Assembly (NCBI GenBank): GCA_945639745.1
Contig: CALZEK010000023.1
Location: forward strand, 1-11,769
Length of the DNA stretch: 11,769 nt
Origin: an uncultured Bacillaceae bacterium
GTDB lineage: Bacteria; Bacillota; Bacilli; Bacillales; Amphibacillaceae
Reading direction: 5' to 3'
The notes under the pieces were generated by a model. The model did not search any database and was not told where the DNA came from. It was given only the letters and a program-made list of their open reading frames with translations. The translations under genes and the position numbers were made by a program. This document shows, piece by piece, positions 6,742-11,769 of this stretch (positions are counted from its first letter, which is position 1; each line of letters opens with the position of its first letter).

Positions 6742-7680
6742 TTATTCTATAAAGCGTCCTCTTTGACGCATTAATTCACGATTTAGATCTTTATTCTTTT
6801 CAAATGCTGCTCTACCATGTAACCAGAATAAGTTGTTTAATACAACTAAATCTCCTACTGGTAACTCTAATTCGATTACGCTCTTATCATTTTCCATTGA
6901 GTCAGATAATCCTTTTAAGTATTTTGCTTGTTCGATTGTCTCAGGATAAACAAACTGATCGATATAACAAATACATGGCTTATCATTAACTTTAAAGAAT
7001 GTTGCTCTATCTACTGTTTGTGTAACATTTTTACTTGGCGGTGCTGTATACGTAAATTTATGAGATGCTAGTGGATGATCTGCATATTTATCTAATTCTT
7101 CCCAATCATCTAGATGTAGAAGTCTTGATTCTCCACCTACTGCATTTTCTTCAATCATTTTCATCATTAATAACCAATCTGTTGGCTCATCAACAAACGT
7201 TCCATCTGTGTGCATTGTAAATAGACGGTATGCTTGACGTAGGTATGAATCACTATCATCTGTATCTTTAACTTGGAAACGTGCATAATACTTATTAGTC
7301 ATAGCATCAAAGTTTGGTGATCCTACATGTTGTGAAATAGCTGTTGCAAAAATGACGTATTCATCTGTATCTTTTGTAACACCTTCTAAACCAAGTGTAA
7401 ATCCACCTGTTTCACGATCATGAACAATCTTTCTTAAAATTGTTCCAAAACCTTCACCAACATGATCTTCTAATAATGATGCAATTATCAAACGCTCATA
7501 AGGTGTATATTCTAGTCTTTCTACTGAAATATCTTTTTCTTTTACCTCTTTTAAGAAACTTTCAATTGCAGCTGGTGCAATCTCCACATGGTAAAGACGC
7601 TCTGATTGTGGATGCTCTTTAATCTCGAAATTTGCTTGCTTCTGTATAAACGAACCTTTCACTGCTGTTTGTGTACTCAT
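6742..7680 (-). CDS. csiD: Glutarate 2-hydroxylase CsiD (Fe(II)/2-oxoglutarate dioxygenase)
   Basis: The protein has 312 residues against about 325 for E. coli CsiD. CsiD uses O2 and 2-oxoglutarate to hydroxylate glutarate to L-2-hydroxyglutarate, releasing succinate and CO2 in the cytoplasm. The facial triad is visible as FTMHTDGTF with H157 and D159, and NNLFWLHGR with distal H288. RELMRQRGRF (301-310) supplies the C-terminal arginines that bind 2-oxoglutarate in this family. LRQAYRLFTMHTDGT and WLLMMKMIEENAVGGESR also look like CsiD. The ATG at 7678-7680 follows AGGAGG with about 9 nt spacing. It is the first gene of the csiD-lhgO unit and follows a long structured leader with its own promoter. 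No CsiR-type regulator is adjacent, unlike in enterobacteria. Identification is firm by motif and by the lhgO/gabTD neighbours. Confidence 0.92.
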   Translation of the reverse strand: MSTQTAVKGSFIQKQANFEIKEHPQSERLYHVEIAPAAIESFLKEVKEKDISVERLEYTPYERLIIASLLEDHVGEGFGTILRKIVHDRETGGFTLGLEGVTKDTDEYVIFATAISQHVGSPNFDAMTNKYYARFQVKDTDDSDSYLRQAYRLFTMHTDGTFVDEPTDWLLMMKMIEENAVGGESRLLHLDDWEELDKYADHPLASHKFTYTAPPSKNVTQTVDRATFFKVNDKPCICYIDQFVYPETIEQAKYLKGLSDSMENDKSVIELELPVGDLVVLNNLFWLHGRAAFEKNKDLNRELMRQRGRFIE

Positions 7681-7945
7681 AAATATATTCCTCCTGTTAG
7701 GTAATTTTTAGGTGAATAATCTTCTAAATAAAAAATCCAGTTGGTTATTTAGTCCATGTTTAAACATAGATTAATAATCAACTGGATCATATATACTTTA
7801 GTCGCTCTATTGATTGTTTTTTAAATAGAGTCAGAGTAATATAACAGTTTTGTTATTTTATTAAGCAGATTTTCCCTACAAAAAATTAACTATTCACGGA
7901 TTTAAAGTTGAATGACTTTAAGAGTGAATATATTATTTTTTAACT
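7681..7945 (-). ncRNA. Structured 5' leader of csiD, candidate cis-regulatory RNA
   Basis: About 265 nt separate the predicted csiD start site (near 7945) from its ATG and hold no ORF I can support. In transcript order there is a two-tier hairpin at 7891-7930 (TATTCAC/GTGAATA outer, TTAAAG/CTTTAA inner), a small GC-richer segment near 7865-7880, a hairpin at 7841-7856 (ATAACA/TGTTAT, 4-nt loop), a hairpin at 7805-7830 (CTCTATT/AATAGAG), then a long terminator-like stem at 7735-7787. This layout, structured RNA then terminator before the gene, is typical of riboswitch or antitermination control. I see neither the lysine-riboswitch core nor a T-box signature, so no known class is claimed. It could also simply be an AT-rich spacer with chance stems. 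Confidence 0.45.
7728..7787 (-). terminator. Terminator or attenuator in the csiD leader
   Basis: A 15-bp stem pairs 7735-7749 with 7773-7787, with one A-C mismatch on the transcribed strand. It encloses a second palindrome, ATGTTTAAACAT, at 7756-7767. In the minus-strand transcript it is followed by a run UUUUUAUUU. It lies 48 bp before csiD and about 160 nt after the predicted start site, so it would stop csiD transcription unless bypassed. It may also end read-through from the MFS gene, which has no terminator of its own. Confidence 0.75.
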
Positions 7946-7951
7946 ATTTAA

Positions 7952-7980
7952 AATATAGCATCAATTCTTTTTTCTGTCAA
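7952..7980 (-). promoter_or_regulatory. Near-consensus sigma-A promoter upstream of csiD
   Basis: On the minus strand, a perfect -35 TTGACA (7975-7980), a 17-bp spacer and -10 TATATT (7952-7957) make the best promoter in the window. It begins 22 bp after the MFS stop. No GTACCA/ATACCA GabR-like site is seen near it, so csiD seems not to be controlled in the same way as gabTD. A core this strong fits control after initiation, at the leader terminator. Confidence 0.75.
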
Positions 7981-8001
7981 TTGTTTATTTTTTATTTAAA
8001 T

Positions 8002-9201
8002 TTAATCTATCACGACATCTCTTCCTGCCAATGTCCCTGCAATTAAAATTATTACTGAGATAATGAGCAGAAGGATTAAAGGTGCATTCCATGTTCCTGT
8101 TAAATCATGTAAGCCACCGAATAAGGTCGGTCCAGTTGCTGCTAAAATATAACCAATTGATTGAGCCATTCCTGATAATTCAGATGCCTCATAGCCATCA
8201 TTAGTTCTTAGTGTAAAGAACATCATCGATAAACTAAATGCACTTCCGCAAGCAATACCGATTAAAACGACTGAAATAACAATGACAGTAGCTTGTCCTT
8301 GTAAGAGTCCTAAAATACCAACTAAAAATGCTCCTCCTACAAATAGCCCTATTTTTTTTTGATCTGCTAATTTACTGGCTAAAATTGGAATTATAAAATT
8401 CATGGGAATAACACCAAATTGCATAATTGAAAGCATCCAGCCAGCACCACTTGCACTATAACCATTTAATTGCAAGATTTCTGGTAACCAAGTCAGTATT
8501 GTATAAAACATTAATGATTGTAATCCCATAAAAATTGTTACTTGCCAAGCTGTTTTTGATTTCCACATATTTGTTTTTTTCGTTGTCTGATTTGTATCAA
8601 ATTTTGGTAAGTCAGCTTGATTTTTAAGTTGTGGTATCCAAATAATAATAGCTATCAAAACTAAGACACCCCATGCTCCAAGTGATCCTTGCCAACCAAA
8701 GTTACCAATTGATGAAATCGGTACACTTAATCCTGAAGCAAATGCTGCAAATAAATTCATCGAAACAGCATAAAATGCGGTAATCAACCCTATTTTCAGT
8801 GGAAAGCTCATTTTAATTAAACCAGGAATAAGCACATTACCAAAGGCGATCCCGACACCTATCAACACTGTTCCAGAAAATAAAGTGACAACCCCAGTCA
8901 TTGATCGCAAAATAATACCAATCACTAAAATTAACATCGAAACAAGTATTGTCCGTTCCATACCAAATCGATTAGCAATTTTTGGCGCAAATGGTGATAC
9001 GAGTGCAAAGGCAATTAATGGAATTGTAGTAATTGTTCCTACTATTGCATTACTCACGCCTAAATCATCTCTTATAACAGGAATTAATGAACCTACTGAA
9101 GTAAGTGGTGCACGTAAATTTGCGCCAATTAACACGATTCCTATTAATAGTATAAATAATTCTCGTTCAGATTTCTCTTGACCTTTAATCCCTAATTGCA
9201 T
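8002..9201 (-). CDS. MFS transporter of the CynX/NimT type
   Basis: This is a 399-residue integral membrane protein with about 12 hydrophobic segments and a central hydrophilic loop near 195-215 (LKNQADLPKF...TTKKTNMW), the usual 6+6 MFS layout. The N-terminal ANLRAPLTSVGSLIPVI and the FGMERTI loop are typical of the cyanate/2-nitroimidazole (CynX/NimT) branch of the major facilitator superfamily, also seen as YycB in Bacillus. Substrates are mostly unknown, and the names cyanate or nitroimidazole should not be taken literally. GGAGGT lies 7 nt before the ATG. It is on the same strand as csiD, 321 bp upstream, with csiD's own promoter just after its stop. Uptake of glutarate or 5-aminovalerate is a possible role from position only. 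Confidence 0.85.
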   Translation of the reverse strand: MQLGIKGQEKSERELFILLIGIVLIGANLRAPLTSVGSLIPVIRDDLGVSNAIVGTITTIPLIAFALVSPFAPKIANRFGMERTILVSMLILVIGIILRSMTGVVTLFSGTVLIGVGIAFGNVLIPGLIKMSFPLKIGLITAFYAVSMNLFAAFASGLSVPISSIGNFGWQGSLGAWGVLVLIAIIIWIPQLKNQADLPKFDTNQTTKKTNMWKSKTAWQVTIFMGLQSLMFYTILTWLPEILQLNGYSASGAGWMLSIMQFGVIPMNFIIPILASKLADQKKIGLFVGGAFLVGILGLLQGQATVIVISVVLIGIACGSAFSLSMMFFTLRTNDGYEASELSGMAQSIGYILAATGPTLFGGLHDLTGTWNAPLILLLIISVIILIAGTLAGRDVVID

Positions 9202-9334
9202 TCTTTTACCTCCGGAATTTCTTAAATCTCTTTAAAATAATTTACAATCTATATAAATCATTTCTTATCCATTCCTAAACTGTAACACATTTCTTAAATA
9301 GCCTCAAAATAAGCTCTGTTTAATTTGAAGTAAT
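9202..9334 (-). other. Upstream region of the MFS gene, no clear promoter
   Basis: About 130 bp of AT-rich sequence lie between the MFS ATG and the terminator of the siderophore operon. It must carry the MFS promoter if the gene is transcribed independently, but I find no convincing -35/-10 pair. A weak TATATA lies near 9250 on the minus strand. There is no small ORF with a ribosome binding site. Confidence 0.4.
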
Positions 9335-9368
9335 AAAAAATGCAAAGTTCATAATGAACTTTGCATTT
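9332..9368 (-). terminator. Intrinsic terminator of the siderophore ABC operon
   Basis: AAATGCAAAGTTCA (9338-9351) pairs perfectly with 9355-9368 around a 3-nt loop. In the minus-strand transcript it is followed by an uninterrupted U run and UUAUUAC. It begins 5 bp after the lipoprotein stop. This is the strongest terminator in the window and it isolates the ABC operon from the MFS gene. Confidence 0.9.
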
Positions 9369-9373
9369 AAAAA

Positions 9374-10321
9374 TTATAGACTTTCATCAATTTCATCAAT
9401 CATCTTTGTAACCGATTCTAAACCCCCATCTGATAAATACCAATATTCAGAATCTAAATAAATAATGTTATCGTTTTGATAAGCTTTTGTTTTTTCCATC
9501 AACTTATTTTCAACAATTACTTCAGCAGAAGACTCACCATCAACAACAGCGCCACGATCGATTACATAAAGCAAGTCAGGATCTTTTTCTGTCACATATT
9601 CAAATGATACGTTCATACCATGAGTTGATGCTTCAATATCTTCATCAATTGCCGTGACCCCAAGTACATCATGAATCAAACCAAAACGTGAACTCGGACC
9701 ATAAGCACTAATCTTATCATCATTAGCTAAAATAATTAACCCTGATTTATTTGCTTCTTCAGCTTTTTTAGCTGTTGCTGAAGCTTTATCTTTAATTGTA
9801 TCTAATTCTGCTTGAACTTCTTTTTCTTTAGTAAATATCTCTCCGATAACGCCAGCATTCTTTTCAAATGATGCCATGTAATCTGTCGTATCAACACCTA
9901 AGTAAATAGTTGGTGCAAGCTCTGATAATTGATCATATAAATCTGCTTGACGACCTGAAATGATAATTAAATCAGGATCTACTTCAGATAATTTTTCAAA
10001 ATCTGGCTCTTTTAATCCACCAACATTTTCGTAATCATCACTTGCATATTTTTCTAAATACGAGGGAATGTTTTGTTGCGGAACTGCTGCAACGTCTATT
10101 CCTAATTTATCTAAGGTATCTAATGAACCAAAATCAAAAGCAACTACTTTTTCTGGATTTTTCTTAACTGTTGTTTTTCCTAATTCATGTTCAACAACTA
10201 CTTCATCTGATTGATCATCTTTATTTTCATCATCTGTTGCTTTTCCTTCATTAGTACTACCACAAGCAGCTAATACAAGAATAAATAGGCTTGTACATAT
10301 CAAAATTAAGAATTTTTTCAT
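9374..10321 (-). CDS. yclQ: Siderophore-binding lipoprotein of an ABC importer (YclQ/SstD-like)
   Basis: This is a 315-residue class III (FepB/FhuD-type) substrate-binding lipoprotein. The signal peptide has MKKF, a hydrophobic core and lipobox LAAC with lipidated C20, followed by a charged, D/E/K-rich linker to about residue 45. The mature part shows VVAFDFGSLDTLDKLG, NVGGLKEPDFEKL, DPDLIIISGRQ, APTIYLGVDTTDYM, a helical backbone near 155-195, SAYGPSSRFGLIHDVLGV, ASTHGMNVSFEYV and WYLSDGGLES. As I recall them, these match B. subtilis YclQ, the petrobactin-binding protein, in order and spacing, and staphylococcal SstD more loosely. Length is as in YclQ (about 317). It is the last gene of the operon, 27 bp after the ATPase, with AGAGGT 8 nt before its ATG. 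Catecholate siderophore binding is likely; petrobactin itself is inference. Such operons are normally Fur-regulated, but the promoter is outside the window. Confidence 0.88.
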   Translation of the reverse strand: MKKFLILICTSLFILVLAACGSTNEGKATDDENKDDQSDEVVVEHELGKTTVKKNPEKVVAFDFGSLDTLDKLGIDVAAVPQQNIPSYLEKYASDDYENVGGLKEPDFEKLSEVDPDLIIISGRQADLYDQLSELAPTIYLGVDTTDYMASFEKNAGVIGEIFTKEKEVQAELDTIKDKASATAKKAEEANKSGLIILANDDKISAYGPSSRFGLIHDVLGVTAIDEDIEASTHGMNVSFEYVTEKDPDLLYVIDRGAVVDGESSAEVIVENKLMEKTKAYQNDNIIYLDSEYWYLSDGGLESVTKMIDEIDESL

Positions 10322-10348
10322 TATCCTTTACCTCTTCCGTTAAGTGTT

Positions 10349-11104
10349 TTAAAAATAAACACAAATTTTTTGATTGTCAATTTCTTTAATATCTATATCC
10401 ATATCGTAAATATCTTTTAATACACATTCATCAATCACATCACACGTTCGACCATGTTTTACTATTTCACCATTTTTTAATGCGACAATCTGATCTGAAT
10501 AACACGAAGCAAAATTAATATCATGAATAACAATGACAATTGTTTTACCTAATTCGTCAACTAATTTTCTTAATGTTTTCATAATCTGCACAGAATGTCT
10601 CATATCTAAGTTGTTCAATGGTTCATCAAGTAAAATATACTCTGTATCTTGAGCTAAAATCATGGCAATATAAGCTCTTTGACGTTGCCCACCACTTAAT
10701 TCATCCATATATTTATTTTCTATCGATTGTAGTTCCATGTATTCAATTGCTTCATCAATTTTTTGCCAATCACCTTTTTTTAATCTGCCTTGTGAATAAG
10801 GAAAACGTCCAAACGATACAAGTTCTCTAATCGTTAATTTAACGTTTGTTGAATTTGATTGCTTTAAAATAGATACCTTCTTAGCGAGTTCACTATCTTT
10901 TATATCTGTGATGCTTTCTCCTTCAATCGTTATTTCACCAGCATCCTTTGAAATAAGCCGACTAATCATTGAGATAAGGGTACTTTTTCCTGCACCATTA
11001 GGTCCGATGAATGATGTAATTGTTCCTGGCTTTATTTCTAATGATACATCTTCTATTACATTTTTATTATTATATTTTTTAGATACACTTTCTATAGTTA
11101 CCAT
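10349..11104 (-). CDS. yclP: Siderophore ABC transporter ATPase (YclP/SstC-like)
   Basis: This 251-residue protein has all ABC ATPase motifs: Walker A GPNGAGKST (34-42), Q-loop Q82, signature LSGGQRQR (136-143), Walker B YILLDEP (156-162), D-loop NNLD and switch H194 in VIHDINFAS. LDEPLNNLDMRHSVQIM is typical of the FecE/FepC iron-siderophore branch, and B. subtilis YclP is 252 residues. It hydrolyses ATP on the cytoplasmic side to drive siderophore import through the FecCD-type permease pair. Its ATG overlaps the permease stop region by 7 bp. AAAGGAG, 8 nt upstream, lies inside the permease gene, so the two are translationally coupled. Confidence 0.92.
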   Translation of the reverse strand: MVTIESVSKKYNNKNVIEDVSLEIKPGTITSFIGPNGAGKSTLISMISRLISKDAGEITIEGESITDIKDSELAKKVSILKQSNSTNVKLTIRELVSFGRFPYSQGRLKKGDWQKIDEAIEYMELQSIENKYMDELSGGQRQRAYIAMILAQDTEYILLDEPLNNLDMRHSVQIMKTLRKLVDELGKTIVIVIHDINFASCYSDQIVALKNGEIVKHGRTCDVIDECVLKDIYDMDIDIKEIDNQKICVYF

Positions 11105-11769
11105 GTTTTATTCTCCTTTAATAGTAAATAAATAAAGTAAATTCCACCAACAAAATTGATAATAACACTTACTGTTGTTTGAAAAGCAAAGATTTTTTCA
11201 ACTATAAATTGCCCACCTATTAATGCAATAATACTAATAAATATTGACCCTAAAATAATATAGGCATGTTTATAAGTTTTTAAAAATTCATATGCTATAT
11301 TAACAACGATTAAACCAAGAAATGTTATCGGACCGATTAAAGCTGTTGCAATGGATATCAACACTGCTGAGATAATCAACAAATGTTTAACGACATAATT
11401 ATAAGGAACTCCTAAATTTGTCGCTTGATCTTTTCCTAAAGCAAGAACATCTAAATACTTATAAAAGCGTAAAAAGTACAAGAAAGTCACTATTATAAGT
11501 ATAATCGAAAGATAAACTAAGTTGGTATTTACATTATTAATACTAGCAAACATCTTATCTTGAACGAGCATAAACTCATTAGGATCGATTAACACTTGCA
11601 TAAACGAAGTAAAACTACTAAAGAACGTACCTAAAATCATCCCAATTAATAATAAATAATAAATATTGTTACCTTCTCCTTTAAATAAAAGTCGAAAGAA
11701 GATAAGTGCAAAAATCACCATTGCAAAGATTGATATAAGATAATTTACATTACTATTCATCATAACAAG
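11098..11769 (-). CDS. yclO: FecCD-family siderophore permease, 5' end cut by the window
   Basis: The frame stays open to the right edge (codons for L and V precede the methionine at 11763), so the start lies outside. Family members have about 315 residues, of which 223 are visible. There are roughly six hydrophobic segments. LGKDQATNLGVP is the cytoplasmic coupling-helix motif of BtuC/FecCD permeases, followed by GPITFLGLIVVNIAYEFL, the usual GPIxFVGL element. It would pair with a second permease (YclN/SstA type) expected just beyond the edge. Gene order permease-ATPase-lipoprotein matches yclNOPQ and sstABCD. The gene symbol is by context and order. Confidence 0.85.
   Translation of the reverse strand, partial: LVMMNSNVNYLISIFAMVIFALIFFRLLFKGEGNNIYYLLLIGMILGTFFSSFTSFMQVLIDPNEFMLVQDKMFASINNVNTNLVYLSIILIIVTFLYFLRFYKYLDVLALGKDQATNLGVPYNYVVKHLLIISAVLISIATALIGPITFLGLIVVNIAYEFLKTYKHAYIILGSIFISIIALIGGQFIVEKIFAFQTTVSVIINFVGGIYFIYLLLKENKTW

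Noticed and set aside
7681..7945. csiD leader as a lysine riboswitch or T-box
   Set aside because: The lysine riboswitch core elements (such as the AGAGGTGC region) and the T-box GGTGGTACCGCG-like antiterminator motif are not present, so only an unclassified leader is reported.
8885..9181. 98-codon plus-strand open frame opposite the MFS gene
   Set aside because: It lies entirely antisense to a clear transporter gene, has no good ribosome binding site and its composition mirrors the reverse of membrane-segment codons.
6742..10321. Functional link between the siderophore operon and iron-dependent CsiD
   Set aside because: The ABC operon ends in a very strong terminator and no shared regulatory site is visible. 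Needing iron is too general a reason to join them.
11098..11769. Permease as an N-terminally truncated pseudogene
   Set aside because: The reading frame remains open to the last base of the window, so the missing N-terminus is explained by the window edge.
1..11769. CRISPR arrays, tRNA/rRNA genes, insertion sequences, phage or defence genes
   Set aside because: No repeated spacers, transposase motifs, terminal repeats, tRNA-like cloverleaf or integrase were seen. The window looks like stable metabolic chromosome sequence.

Overview
The window is AT-rich and tightly packed, with AGGAG-type ribosome binding sites before almost every gene, TAA stops and U-tailed hairpin terminators. This points to a low-GC Gram-positive bacterium (Bacillota), most likely Bacillales or Staphylococcaceae. 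The sequence alone does not settle the genus. All genes are on the minus strand except the regulator at 4044-5477.

The central block (about 1168-8000) encodes a catabolic route whose parts fit together on paper. A 4-aminobutyrate/5-aminovalerate aminotransferase (gabT) and a semialdehyde dehydrogenase (gabD) form one minus-strand operon. It is divergent from a MocR/GabR-type activator with a PLP-binding aminotransferase-like domain. Further right, a glutarate 2-hydroxylase (csiD) and an L-2-hydroxyglutarate oxidase (lhgO) form a second minus-strand unit. Together they can take 5-aminovalerate through glutarate semialdehyde, glutarate and L-2-hydroxyglutarate to 2-oxoglutarate, with succinate released at the CsiD step. 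This is the lower lysine-degradation pathway known from csiD-lhgO-gabDT of E. coli, here split into two units and paired with a GabR-type regulator. GABA to succinate via GabT/GabD remains possible. Genes making 5-aminovalerate from lysine are not in the window.

Regulation is partly visible. The gabR and gabT promoters appear to overlap almost exactly back to back, with two GTACCA direct repeats beside them as the likely GabR operator. csiD has a near-consensus promoter, then a leader of about 265 nt with several hairpins ending in an intrinsic-terminator-like structure just before the gene. A second terminator lies between csiD and lhgO.

Left flank (1-1163): a metallo-beta-lactamase-fold hydrolase, cut by the window edge, follows a small DUF3870-type protein in one apparent operon with its own promoter. 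Right of csiD is a CynX/NimT-type MFS transporter (8002-9201). The far right (9374-11769) is a siderophore ABC importer of the YclNOPQ/SstABCD kind: lipoprotein, ATPase and a permease cut by the right edge. It is closed by a strong terminator and has no evident functional link to the glutarate genes.
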